Assembly (NCBI GenBank): GCA_029549985.1
Contig: JAKPIB010000046.1
Span: 1 to 64,000, forward strand
DNA: 64,000 bases
Direction: 5' to 3'
Source of the DNA: Bacillota bacterium
GTDB taxonomy: Bacteria > Bacillota > Clostridia > Caldicoprobacterales > DTU083
The notes beneath the pieces were generated by a model. It was not told the DNA's origin, searched no databases, and saw only the letters and a list, made by a program, of their open reading frames with translations. Each line of letters opens with the position of its first letter. The first letter of the stretch is position 1. The position numbers and the translations under genes were made by a program. Positions 28,112-36,792 of this stretch are shown one piece after another.

Positions 28112-29191
28112 ATGATGAAAAAAAGGAAACTGATTATAAACATCACGGCTGTATGCTTGCTGATCATAAGCCTGCTTTTGCTTCAGAGGCTGCTTATGCC
28201 CAAATATGTCTCTGCAATAGTTGAAGGCTCGCTTATAGAAGAGTATTACCAGGAGACCACCGGACATGATGTCATATTTGTTGGAGACTGTGAAGTATAT
28301 GAAAGCTTCTCACCGATCACTTTGTGGGAGAATTATGGCATAACCAGCTATATCAGGGGGAGTGCCCAGCAGCTCATATGGCAGTCCTATTACCTGCTTG
28401 AAGAAACTCTGCAATATGAAAAACCTGAAGTCGTGGTCTTCAATGTGCTGGCAATGAAATATGACAAGCCGCAGAAAGAGGAGTACAACAGGCTCACACT
28501 GGATGGCATGAGACTGTCTCCCATAAAAATAAAGGCCATCCAGGCATCTATGACCGAGAAGGAAAACCTGATCGACTATATTTTCCCTATATTAAGGTAC
28601 CATTCAAGGTGGGATGAGCTGACAGCCGAAGACTTTCAATATATGTTCAAGAAGAAAAAGCTCTTCCATAACGGGTATTACATGAGAGTGGATGTAAGGC
28701 CCGTCACTACCGTACCAGAGGGAAGAAAGCTGGCAAATTATCGATTCGGGGACAACGCCTATTATTATCTTGATAAGATGGTGGACCTATGCAGGGACAA
28801 TGATATTGACCTTGTCCTGGTAAAGGCACCCAGCCTGTATCCGTACTGGTATGATGAGTGGGAGGCTCAGATTGAGGAATATGCAGCAAAGCACGATTTA
28901 CTGTACATTAATTTCCTGGAGCTTATAGATGAGATCGGGATCGATTTCAATACAGACACCTATGACGGCGGCCTTCACATGAACCTGTCGGGAGCGGAAA
29001 AGCTCTCGGTGTACCTCGGCAAGGTCCTTGCAGAGAACTATGGCCTGAAGGACCACAGAAATGACGATGTCTACAAGGAAGTCTGGGAGGAGAAGGTGGA
29101 TTTCTACTATGACATGAAAGCTCAGCAGTACTATGAGCTGGAGAAGTACGGGTACCTGAAAAGCTTTGGAGCAAAACCTCCAACCAGCTGA
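28112..29191 (+). CDS. DltD-like extracytoplasmic SGNH-fold protein with Cys at the nucleophile position
   Basis: A 359-residue protein with one N-terminal membrane helix and a globular extracellular domain. The block I motif reads VIFVGDCEVYESFSP; SGNH enzymes normally have Gly-Asp-Ser or Gly-Ser-Ser, so Cys replaces the catalytic Ser. The C-terminal Asp/His block is intact (DGGLHMNLSGAEKL). In Dlt systems, DltD occupies this position and passes D-Ala to teichoic acid. A Cys nucleophile would form a thioester intermediate instead of an ester. The gene follows the MBOAT gene by six bases. Confidence 0.75.
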   Translation: MMKKRKLIINITAVCLLIISLLLLQRLLMPKYVSAIVEGSLIEEYYQETTGHDVIFVGDCEVYESFSPITLWENYGITSYIRGSAQQLIWQSYYLLEETLQYEKPEVVVFNVLAMKYDKPQKEEYNRLTLDGMRLSPIKIKAIQASMTEKENLIDYIFPILRYHSRWDELTAEDFQYMFKKKKLFHNGYYMRVDVRPVTTVPEGRKLANYRFGDNAYYYLDKMVDLCRDNDIDLVLVKAPSLYPYWYDEWEAQIEEYAAKHDLLYINFLELIDEIGIDFNTDTYDGGLHMNLSGAEKLSVYLGKVLAENYGLKDHRNDDVYKEVWEEKVDFYYDMKAQQYYELEKYGYLKSFGAKPPTS

Positions 29192-29233
29192 TTTGACATA
29201 AACCGTTCAAATTTAAGAAAGAGGGTAGAAGGA

Positions 29234-29761
29234 ATGAAGAAGATCATATCTATCATGTTATTGCTGGCCTTGCTTGTGGCAGGATGCGCAGGCGGCGCCG
29301 CGGGGAACAACAATGATAACAATAATGGCGACAAGAATTACAACGGCAACGGGAAGGTAGACGGATATGTATTTGAAACAGGCGGTGCCGTCATAGCTAT
29401 GAATGCAGAGGTAGCTCCAATAGTTGAAAAGCTGGGTGAGCCTCTGGAGTATTTTGAAGCCGAAAGCTGTGCTTTCCAGGGTATGGAGAAGATATACACT
29501 TACAGCGGCTTCGAGATAAAAACCTATGAGATCGACGGTGTCGACTGTGTGCTGTCAGTCACGCTGCTTGATGATTCGGTCAAGACTAAAGAAGGGATAT
29601 ACTTGTCCTCATCCCTCACTGACGTGCTCGAAGCTTATGGCGATGACTATACGGAAGGCTTTGGCTTGTATACCTATACGAAAGGCAACTCTGAGCTCTC
29701 TTTCCTGGTTGAGAACGATGAAGTGGTATCTATAGAATATAAGGCACGGACAGAAGAGTAA
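29234..29761 (+). CDS. Lipoprotein closing the Dlt-like cluster
   Basis: A 175-residue exported lipoprotein: MKKIISIMLLLALLVAGC with the lipobox Cys at residue 18, an Asn/Asp/Gly-rich linker of about 25 residues, and a small beta-rich domain with a Cys pair (Cys-Ala-Phe and Asp-Cys-Val). I do not recognise a named family. It ends the cluster, just before a strong terminator, and is probably an accessory factor or acceptor-binding protein for the acylation system. Confidence 0.7.
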   Translation: MKKIISIMLLLALLVAGCAGGAAGNNNDNNNGDKNYNGNGKVDGYVFETGGAVIAMNAEVAPIVEKLGEPLEYFEAESCAFQGMEKIYTYSGFEIKTYEIDGVDCVLSVTLLDDSVKTKEGIYLSSSLTDVLEAYGDDYTEGFGLYTYTKGNSELSFLVENDEVVSIEYKARTEE

Positions 29762-29797
29762 ATCAAAGTGACAGAGCAAATCAGCCAAATAAAGCAT

Positions 29798-29826
29798 AGC
29801 CCCCTGTTGTACAGGGGGCTATTTTT
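29798..29826 (+). terminator. Intrinsic terminator after the Dlt-like cluster
   Basis: A perfect 10-bp stem AGCCCCCTGT (29798-29807) / ACAGGGGGCT (29811-29820) with a three-base loop, followed by ATTTTT. It ends the envelope operon before the convergent pckG. Confidence 0.92.
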
Positions 29827-29850
29827 AGCTTGCTTTCAATGTTTTTGCAT

Positions 29851-31689
29851 TTACTTCACAAGGCTCAACGGGGATATCTCGTCACCATAGACTTCGCGTG
29901 CTTTCTCCAGCCTTTCGATCTGCTGGGCCAGCTCATTGTTGAATGCCTCGGGCATTTCGAGCCTGCTGAAGATCTTGGTCATCCTGTCCATCTTCTCAAG
30001 ATATTTATCTACCCTGATGGTGAACTGCTCTACATACTCTTCCAGGGTGTAATCCTTGTTGAGGTGTTCCTTGAACAGGACCTTCAGGTCTTCATACTTG
30101 GGGATCCTGCCGATAGGTGTCTCTATAGCATCAAAGTCACCGTGGATTCGGCCTTCAGCCCATAGGATCCAGACCTTCTTGTCAAGCTTGCCGTTGAGGT
30201 ATTTGCCGTTTTTGCCTTTCAGGAAGTAGTTGGTGGCAAATACTGCCGGCGGCTTTTCAAGGCCGGCACCGAACTTCAAGTGGTTTTCAACATAGGTGCC
30301 AAGCGGAACAGTCACGAAGTCCAGATTGGCCATAGGATCATGATGGCGTACGCCTTCAGCTCCCAGTGTAGCAGCTGTGGTTTCTGATTCTACGGTCGCT
30401 CCGACAAAGACACCGTGAGCCCAGTTGAGTGATTCGGCTATCGGTACGGTAGTATCCGAGTCTCTGCCGCCGTATACTATAGCCTGGACATTGACACCCG
30501 AAGGATCATTTACCTTTTCATCGGCATTCTTAAGCTCATTGATTGCTATTGTGTATCTTGCATTCTTGTGGGCGTAGTTTATTTCCTTGCCTTTGTCGTC
30601 TTTCTTGCCCTTATACCAATAGCCGGAGTAGTTTATTCCCTCATCCGGCACTTCCATACCCATACCCAGCCAGTAGGGCTTGCCGTCGTTGACCAATACG
30701 TTCGAGAATATGACTTCTCTTGGTGTTGTCAGTGCTTCATAAATGAGCGGGTCGTCTTCCGGATTCACATCCTGGATGATTCCAAAAATACCCTTTTCAA
30801 CGTTTACACCCATCATCTTGCCGTCGATGTTCTTAAGGTATGCTATATCATCACCTACGATAGTCTGGCCGGGCAGCATGGCAGTGCTAGTTTTACCGCA
30901 TGCGCTGGGGAAGGCACCGGCAAAATAGGTGACCCGGCCGGGTTTGCCATGTACTCCCATGAGGAACATATGCTCTGCCAGCCAGCCTTCTCTGTTGGCT
31001 TTCTGTATAGCCAGCCTGAAGGCAAGCTTCTTAAGACCTACGCTATTGCCGGCATACTGGTTGTTGACAGTGTAGACTCTGTTGTCTACAAGGTCGATAA
31101 ATATGCGGCGCTTGTCGATATTGGCTGTCTTACCGTTTTCAAGCTTTCCTGCAGAGTGCAGGAAGAAGAAAAAGTCATCGGAGCCCTTGAGCCTCTTGAA
31201 TTCTTCGTATCCAGTCCTGTAAAGGATCTCTTCACTGTGGACGACATAAGCAGAGTCGGTTATCTGCATAGCCCTCAGAGAGAAGGGGGAGTTGGTCGGG
31301 CCCAGGCAGAAAAAGGCTACGAGCATCTCCTTGCCTTCCATGATCCCGTCCATTATTTCAGTGATCTCAGCAATCCCATCAGGCTGGAGCATTGTGTTGA
31401 CATCGATGCCCCAGTCCACCTTTTCTTTGACAAGGTACCGGGTGTTGGCCTTGTCTCTGCCTTGGTCATTGATACCGTCGAAGTGGACAGTATGGCCTTC
31501 CATTTTGAGCTTCATTTCTTCTTTATTATCGAGTGCCAGTCGCTTAACATATCGGATGTCCTCTTCTGAGTCGGTTATGACCGTGACCTTTGCAGGTTTG
31601 CAGAGTTCGATGGCTTCGTATAAGTAGTCCATGACTTTCTTGTTGCCGAGCTGTTCGAGTTTTTTCAGATTTTTCTCGTCAATTAACAT
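29851..31689 (-). CDS. pckG: Phosphoenolpyruvate carboxykinase (GTP)
   Basis: Interconverts oxaloacetate and phosphoenolpyruvate with GTP/GDP in the cytoplasm. The GTP-class features are present: the P-loop FPSACGKTSTAMLPG with the active-site Cys, the metal-binding VGDDIAYLKN, and NWAHGVFVGATVESETT. The length of 612 residues is that of the GTP enzyme, not the shorter ATP enzyme. In anaerobic Firmicutes it can run in the anaplerotic direction. The ATG at 31689 follows GGAGG on the minus strand. It is a single-gene unit, convergent with the envelope cluster. Confidence 0.97.
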   Translation of the reverse strand: MLIDEKNLKKLEQLGNKKVMDYLYEAIELCKPAKVTVITDSEEDIRYVKRLALDNKEEMKLKMEGHTVHFDGINDQGRDKANTRYLVKEKVDWGIDVNTMLQPDGIAEITEIMDGIMEGKEMLVAFFCLGPTNSPFSLRAMQITDSAYVVHSEEILYRTGYEEFKRLKGSDDFFFFLHSAGKLENGKTANIDKRRIFIDLVDNRVYTVNNQYAGNSVGLKKLAFRLAIQKANREGWLAEHMFLMGVHGKPGRVTYFAGAFPSACGKTSTAMLPGQTIVGDDIAYLKNIDGKMMGVNVEKGIFGIIQDVNPEDDPLIYEALTTPREVIFSNVLVNDGKPYWLGMGMEVPDEGINYSGYWYKGKKDDKGKEINYAHKNARYTIAINELKNADEKVNDPSGVNVQAIVYGGRDSDTTVPIAESLNWAHGVFVGATVESETTAATLGAEGVRHHDPMANLDFVTVPLGTYVENHLKFGAGLEKPPAVFATNYFLKGKNGKYLNGKLDKKVWILWAEGRIHGDFDAIETPIGRIPKYEDLKVLFKEHLNKDYTLEEYVEQFTIRVDKYLEKMDRMTKIFSRLEMPEAFNNELAQQIERLEKAREVYGDEISPLSLVK

Positions 31690-31999
31690 GTACGAACCTC
31701 CTCTAGTTATTGTTACGTTTGCCAGGCATTATATGTTATATTTTGCATACTTGAGCTCATACAACCAACATATGCAAAATTATAGAATAGTGCCCGTTAA
31801 TCAATTTGTCATCTATTATACTATAAATAATTTCCTCTGCAAAGACAAAATATAAGAATTTCGTTAAAAATTTAACCAACTTGATACTTTGTTATTGGCC
31901 TTGTTTACTTTACACCCTGCTTATAATATACTTTTTGTATAAGCAAGGACTTAAAGGTACATTGCTTTGGATGGTACGTATAAACAGGGGGGACTTTGA
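31690..31999. promoter_or_regulatory. Divergent control region between pckG and the ABC transporter
   Basis: This 310-base gap holds two sets of signals. For pckG, a minus-strand TATAAT lies at 31784-31779, and a perfect 10-bp inverted repeat, ATTTTGCATA (31740-31749) / TATGCAAAAT (31771-31780), overlaps it and the expected transcription start. For the transporter, TATAAT at 31922-31927 lies in a second dyad, GCTTATA (31919-31925) / TATAAGC (31938-31944). The -35 elements are weak on both sides. The dyads are candidate operators; their regulators are unknown. No riboswitch was recognised. Confidence 0.55.
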
Positions 32000-32911
32000 A
32001 TGAAAACATTGAGAATGGTGACAGCGGGCATGATTGCTGCTGCATGCCTTATCGTAGCGGGATGTGCTCCTCAGGGCAGGCAGGCTGATATGTCGCTGAA
32101 GATAGGACTGATGCCGGCAGTAGACGCAGCAACTTTTTTACTGGCAGAAAAGAAGGGATATTTTGAAGAACAAGGCCTCGATGTTGAGCTTATCTTATTC
32201 AACAGCGGCCAGGACAGGCAAAGCGCCCTGCAGACAAACGCAGTGGATGGCGTGATGACTGATTTGATAGCCATAGCGACCAATGTGGACGGCGGGTTCG
32301 ATATAAAGGCCACTACAATGACCAACGGTGTTTTCCCGGTGCTTATCAAGCCCGGCAGCGAAGCAAAGCAGGCGGTCAAAGTCGGCATGATGGAGGTAAG
32401 CGTGACGAATTTTCTCATTGACCAGTGGCTGGGAGACAAGTACAAAATCGAAAAGGTGTACATAAACGACATACCTACCAGGCTTGCTGCGATAGTGAGC
32501 GGCGAACTGGACATGGGCTCTTTCCCTGAGCCCGTAGCGTCCATGGGAGTGTTGCAGGGCCTGGAGAAAAAGAATTATGAATATGAGGACGGAAACTGCC
32601 CTGACGTAATGGCCTTTACCGGGACTGCCCTGAAGAACAAGGACAAGGCTATCGAGCTGTTCCATAAGGCATACAACAAAGCTATTGAAGATATCAATAG
32701 CAATGACAGCGAAGCCAGAGACATCCTTTTGGAGAAGATACCGAACCTGAATCCTGCTATAAAGGATGATATCATAATGCCTGAGTTTACCCCATGCAAG
32801 CTGCAGGATGATGACTATATCAGGCAGATCATAGAATGGACCGAAAAGGTGATGAACAAGGATATGAACGTTGAGCCAGAGGATCTGGTAGAAAGAAAGT
32901 ATGTTGACTGA
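32000..32911 (+). CDS. ABC transporter substrate-binding lipoprotein (NMT1/SsuA type)
   Basis: A 303-residue lipoprotein with lipobox CLIVAGC (Cys at about residue 22). The mature part has the NMT1/ThiY/SsuA-like fold pattern: LKIGLMPAVDAATFLLAEKKGYFEEQGLDVEL, then VDGVMTDLIAIA and AAIVSGELDMGSFPEP. Related proteins bind taurine, nitrate, sulfonates or thiamine pyrimidine precursors; the ligand cannot be told here. AGGGGGGAC before the ATG is a strong ribosome binding site. The next gene, an ATPase, starts at the last base of its stop codon. Confidence 0.9.
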   Translation: MKTLRMVTAGMIAAACLIVAGCAPQGRQADMSLKIGLMPAVDAATFLLAEKKGYFEEQGLDVELILFNSGQDRQSALQTNAVDGVMTDLIAIATNVDGGFDIKATTMTNGVFPVLIKPGSEAKQAVKVGMMEVSVTNFLIDQWLGDKYKIEKVYINDIPTRLAAIVSGELDMGSFPEPVASMGVLQGLEKKNYEYEDGNCPDVMAFTGTALKNKDKAIELFHKAYNKAIEDINSNDSEARDILLEKIPNLNPAIKDDIIMPEFTPCKLQDDDYIRQIIEWTEKVMNKDMNVEPEDLVERKYVD

Positions 32912-33644
32912 TGATAGACATAGAGGCTCTGTATTACAGCTATGACAATGAGTCGGTCCTCAAAGGGTTGGACCTGCACATTGACGCGAGGTCGACCTGC
33001 GCTGTCATCGGCCCGTCAGGCTGCGGGAAGACCACCCTGCTCTATTGCCTGGCAGGACTGCTGAAGCCCAGCAGCGGCAGAGTGATGATAAATGGGGAAG
33101 AGGTAAAGGATATCCGCATGAAGACAGGGGTCATCCTCCAAACCAACGGCCTGCTCCCGTGGAAGAGGGTATGGGCCAATACAGCTCTGGGAATGAGGGC
33201 CAGGGGCTTCGACAAGGCCGAGATCCAGAAACGGGTGACCGACGTTCTAAAGGAGTTGGATATGCTCTCCCACAAGGACAAGTTCCCGGCCCAGCTCAGC
33301 GGCGGGCAAAGGCAGGGGTAGCCATTGCAAGGACCCTGGTGACCGAGCCCGATTTAATGCTCCTCGATGAAGCCACTGCTGCTCTGGATGCGATCACAAA
33401 GGAGCACCTTCAGAACCTCCTGCTTCGTATATATTATCAGTATCCGATAACGATGGTGCTCGTCACTCACAGCATAGAGGAAGCGGTGTTCCTGGGGCAG
33501 AGCATTGTCATCATGGGAGAGGGTCGTATTAAACACAGGATAGAAAATCCCTACTTCGGCGACAAGGATATAAGGTCGAAGCTGGAGTTCTATTCGATAT
33601 GCACGGAGGTCAGAAAGCGATTGGCGGAAGGCGGTGTATTGTGA
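32911..33644 (+). pseudogene. ABC transporter ATP-binding protein, split by a one-base frameshift
   Basis: The first 136 codons give a normal N-terminal half: Walker A GPSGCGKTT, the Q loop VILQTNGLLPW, and the signature LSGGQRQ. A TAG at 33319-33321 then ends the frame. The frame one base earlier continues directly with VAIARTL, Walker B LMLLDEATAALD and the H loop LVTHSIEEAV, to a stop at 33644. One missing base, most simply a fifth G in the GGGG run at 33315-33318, would restore LSGGQRQGVAIART. Either the gene is newly inactivated or the assembly has a homopolymer error. The flanking binding protein and permease genes are intact. Confidence 0.88.
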
Positions 33645-34405
33645 AGGCGCTTCTGAGTTTAGGCTCGAACAGAATAGTGAGGGGCATTTTGCTGGTGCTG
33701 GCCGCATGGTACGGGCTGCATTTCGCTGTTGGTTCCAACATCATCCCTTCACCACATGCCACCTTGGCCGCATTATACAGACTGGTGAAAAACGGGCTCC
33801 TGCTTCACATGCTCTACAGCCTGTACAGGATCGCGGCTGCAGTAAGCCTGGCTATCCTGGCAGGTGCCCCCTTAGGCCTGTGGACAGGGCTGAGTCAAAG
33901 AGCAGATACTATATTGTCACCGGTTATATATATTTTGTATCCCGTTCCCAAGGCAGCCATGTTGCCTGTATTGATGCTGCTGCTCGGTCTGGGTGATCTG
34001 TCTAAGATAGTGCTCATCATCACCATCATAGTTTTTCAGATCCTTATCGCCGTGAGAGATGGGGTCAGGGAGATCCCCGGAGACCAGCGGATGTCAGTCA
34101 GATCTCTAGGGCTCAATCGCAAACAAACCTATTTACATCTGGTCTTGCCGGCTGTCCTTCCCAAGCTTGTATCAGCCCTGCGCATCTGTGTGGGGATCAG
34201 CTTTTCGATACTGTTTTTTGCGGAAAACTTTGCTACCAACTATGGTGTCGGCTATTTCATCATGAACAGCTGGACCATGGTGAACTATACTGATATGTTT
34301 GCGGGCATAACTGCCCTAAGCCTGATGGGGATAGTGCTTTTCCTGCTTATAGACAAGGCAGAGCGCAAGCTCTGCCCATGGGTGTTTCTTAATGATAGCA
34401 AGTAG
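33641..34405 (+). CDS. ABC transporter permease (SsuC/TauC type)
   Basis: A 254-residue inner-membrane permease with about six hydrophobic segments and the cytoplasmic EAA loop, here REIPGDQRMSVRSLGLNRKQTYLHLVLPAVLP. It forms the channel with the binding protein and ATPase just upstream. A GTG at 33641 overlaps the stop codon of the ATPase gene. The frame is open from an ATG at 33599, but that would overlap the ATPase by 46 bases and lacks a ribosome binding site. Confidence 0.88.
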   Translation: MKALLSLGSNRIVRGILLVLAAWYGLHFAVGSNIIPSPHATLAALYRLVKNGLLLHMLYSLYRIAAAVSLAILAGAPLGLWTGLSQRADTILSPVIYILYPVPKAAMLPVLMLLLGLGDLSKIVLIITIIVFQILIAVRDGVREIPGDQRMSVRSLGLNRKQTYLHLVLPAVLPKLVSALRICVGISFSILFFAENFATNYGVGYFIMNSWTMVNYTDMFAGITALSLMGIVLFLLIDKAERKLCPWVFLNDSK

Positions 34406-34406
34406 A

Positions 34407-35717
34407 TCACGTGATGTTCACTTCAAACAGCCTTTTATTCTGCTTCCTCCAATAGTGCCTGTAGTACAGGCTGCCTTTTATTGAGCCGGGCTTTTCAGCC
34501 GCCCGGGCTGAATATCTGGCTATCAGATCATCCTCCTTTTCCAGGGCGTAAAGCATAAGCTCATTCTTATCCATATCAGAACGGCATTTCAGCGCTTTTT
34601 CTGAAAGCTCCTGCTCCAGCAGGTCTCTCTCAGCCGTATAGTCAATAAGATCCAGCCTGTTTTCCAACGCCATCCTGTAAAATTGCTCGCGTTTGAGCCA
34701 AAAATCCACTGCCTGGCGGGTTTGATCCTCTGAGAAAGCCAAAGGGCATCCATCAGTAAGCCAAAGGGGCTTGAAGACTGCAAGACAGGGTGTGGAAGCC
34801 CCGGTCACCCAGTAAGTACACCCATCCCTGCCTATGGAAGCTGCATAGCTGCCGGTCGTATGATCGCCGTATATGAAGCCGGCGTGGGCGCATACGCTCT
34901 TGATAGAGCTCTTTGAAAAGGGGGCACTCTGAAACTCCGGATGATGGCTGCGCAGGATCCGCTTCATCGTATCTATTGTTATCCTGCCCTTTTCAGCGAA
35001 CAAGGAACCGGAGCATGCTTCCCGCCGCTGGGCTGAACCGCTGAAGTGGGTATAAAGCTTATCTCTGTAGCATTTTGCAAAGCTGAAGCTGCTTTCATCC
35101 TTGCACCAGCCCTTGGCGACAGCGTGGCTGACAAGGTCCTTATGAGCCGTTTCATAATCATTTTCTATGGAAAGCCTATTGGAGATAGCATATATGTCTT
35201 CTACCTTTTTTGCTGCCCAGTAGCTACCTGCAGTTTCCAATACATAAGCATTGTCTTTGTCTGCTATCAGGAAGGAGTTGTGGTAAGTGAATTTTTTCTG
35301 ATAGCCACAATTGCCGCCCTGACCATACCTCTCAAGCAGGTCAACGATAAGGTGAAGGGCCTCCTTGCTTGTTTTGCATCGCTCCAGCGCGATCCTCAGC
35401 ATATCCATGCCTAAAAGGGCGCTTTTTCCATAGGGTTCTTTGGTAAAGACAGCCTCGTTGCCGATATTCAGGCCAAACTCGTTGCAGCCCATTTCAGCAC
35501 CCCATATCCAAAAGGGCTTCAGCAGCAGCACCTCATAGGTCTCCCTGGCTTGTTCTATTTCTATATAGGTGCATTTAAGCCTTGCGCCTTCCGGGTGTTT
35601 TCTGCGGGGCACTCTGACTATTATATGACATTCATTGGGCTGACGGTCCGAATTCTTGGCAAACAGCACCGATCCATCCAGTGTGGAGTTGCCTAGCGCA
35701 ACCATTGTGTCGCACAT
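34407..35717 (-). CDS. C69-family Ntn-hydrolase (secernin-like dipeptidase)
   Basis: A 436-residue N-terminal nucleophile hydrolase. The chain begins MCDTMVALGNSTLDGSVLFAKNSDR, where Cys2 becomes the N-terminal nucleophile after Met removal, and the conserved Asn-Ser-Asp-Arg follows. Homologues include bacterial C69 dipeptidases and animal secernins. A TTG at 35720 is in frame, but GGGAGGT is best spaced for the ATG at 35717, which also puts Cys in the required place. It diverges from a pair of ATP-grasp ligases; a peptidase next to peptide-bond-forming enzymes may be meaningful. Confidence 0.87.
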   Translation of the reverse strand: MCDTMVALGNSTLDGSVLFAKNSDRQPNECHIIVRVPRRKHPEGARLKCTYIEIEQARETYEVLLLKPFWIWGAEMGCNEFGLNIGNEAVFTKEPYGKSALLGMDMLRIALERCKTSKEALHLIVDLLERYGQGGNCGYQKKFTYHNSFLIADKDNAYVLETAGSYWAAKKVEDIYAISNRLSIENDYETAHKDLVSHAVAKGWCKDESSFSFAKCYRDKLYTHFSGSAQRREACSGSLFAEKGRITIDTMKRILRSHHPEFQSAPFSKSSIKSVCAHAGFIYGDHTTGSYAASIGRDGCTYWVTGASTPCLAVFKPLWLTDGCPLAFSEDQTRQAVDFWLKREQFYRMALENRLDLIDYTAERDLLEQELSEKALKCRSDMDKNELMLYALEKEDDLIARYSARAAEKPGSIKGSLYYRHYWRKQNKRLFEVNIT

Positions 35718-35800
35718 CAAAATTACCTCCCTTCAGATCTGTATTTAAATTCGTTCAAGGTTCGGCTTATCCTTTTTGCTGGATACAATAAATTAGGTGT

Positions 35801-35829
35801 TTGACACGTTTTTCCCGGCTAAGTATAAT
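35801..35829 (+). promoter_or_regulatory. Consensus sigma-A promoter of the ATP-grasp pair
   Basis: TTGACA (35801-35806), a 17-bp spacer and TATAAT (35824-35829). Both hexamers and the spacing are perfect, which is rare. The predicted transcript starts near 35836 and leads into the first ATP-grasp gene after about 60 bases. Confidence 0.88.
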
Positions 35830-35898
35830 GAAGCGGAAATATTGAGTAGATCAAAGATTACAAACGGATCACAGACAAGGGAAGGATAGTGGTATGGG

Positions 35899-36789
35899 AT
35901 GACGGGCTGGCTGGTTGTAAACCACTTTATCAAATCCACAAAGTTCGATCTGATATATGACTGGCTTGAAAAGGCTGCAGCAGACAGGGGAATAAGGCTC
36001 CAGAGGAAGACCAACGCCAGGTTGATAAGCATTATAGGAGGCAGCGGGGCCGACGGAGAACCGGGTGTCCTGACCGAACAGCCTGATTTTGTGATATTCT
36101 GGGATAAGGACGTTAGGCTGGCCAAATACCTTGAAACGATGGGCTTAAGGCTGTTCAACAATTCAAGGGCGATCGAGCTATGCGACGACAAGGCCCTGAC
36201 TCATATCAGCCTTGCCCGATCCGGTATCAGGATGCCCAAAACCATTATAGCCCCAATGACCTATGAAACCGTAGGTTATATCGGATATGAGTTTTTGGAA
36301 GCCGTTATGGACGAGCTTGGCTTTCCGATAGTGGTTAAGGAATGCTTCGGCTCTTTCGGCCAGCAGGTCTACCTGGTGGGGAACCGGGAAGAGCTTCTTG
36401 GCATTACTCAAAAGCTGGGAACGAAGCCCATGCTTTTTCAGGAGTTTATCAAAACCAGTATGGGCAGGGACATAAGGATCAATGTAGTTGGCTCAGAGCC
36501 TGTCACAGCTATGGAGAGGGTTTCTGACAAGGATTTCAGGGCCAATATAACGCTAGGTGGCCGGATGAAGGCATACAAGCCCAGTACAGACCAGGTGGAA
36601 ATGGCTTTGAAGGTATGCAGGTGTCTTGGCCTGGACTATGCCGGTGTTGACATCCTTTTTGGTGATAATGACGAACCGGTCCTGTGTGAAGTCAACTCCA
36701 GCGCTCATTTCAAAAGCGTATATGACTGCACGGGCATTAATGTGGCTGACTTTATCATGGATCACATATCAAGGGTACTGGGGAGATAA
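35899..36789 (+). CDS. ATP-grasp ligase, RimK-like (first of a pair)
   Basis: A 296-residue ATP-grasp protein. After a Rossmann-like N-terminal part come LRLFNNSRAIELCDDKALTHISLARSGIRMPKTI, the ATP-binding lysines in FPIVVKECFGSFGQQVYLV, VTAMERVS, and the metal-binding Asp/Glu/Asn set GVDILFGDNDEPVLCEVNSS. These are features of RimK/LysX/MptN-type carboxylate-amine ligases, which make amide bonds between amino acids or onto peptides. The substrate is unknown. Three bases separate it from a second, related ATP-grasp gene. Confidence 0.82.
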   Translation: MTGWLVVNHFIKSTKFDLIYDWLEKAAADRGIRLQRKTNARLISIIGGSGADGEPGVLTEQPDFVIFWDKDVRLAKYLETMGLRLFNNSRAIELCDDKALTHISLARSGIRMPKTIIAPMTYETVGYIGYEFLEAVMDELGFPIVVKECFGSFGQQVYLVGNREELLGITQKLGTKPMLFQEFIKTSMGRDIRINVVGSEPVTAMERVSDKDFRANITLGGRMKAYKPSTDQVEMALKVCRCLGLDYAGVDILFGDNDEPVLCEVNSSAHFKSVYDCTGINVADFIMDHISRVLGR

Positions 36790-36792
36790 CAT

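Noticed and set aside
30568-31569. A 333-codon open frame on the plus strand inside pckG
   Set aside because: It is exactly antisense to a strongly conserved gene, lacks a ribosome binding site and has no recognisable domain; it arises from codon bias of pckG.
32911-33321. A short, complete ABC ATPase of 136 residues
   Set aside because: It lacks Walker B and the H loop, which lie in the adjacent frame directly after the stop codon; a frameshift explains both halves.
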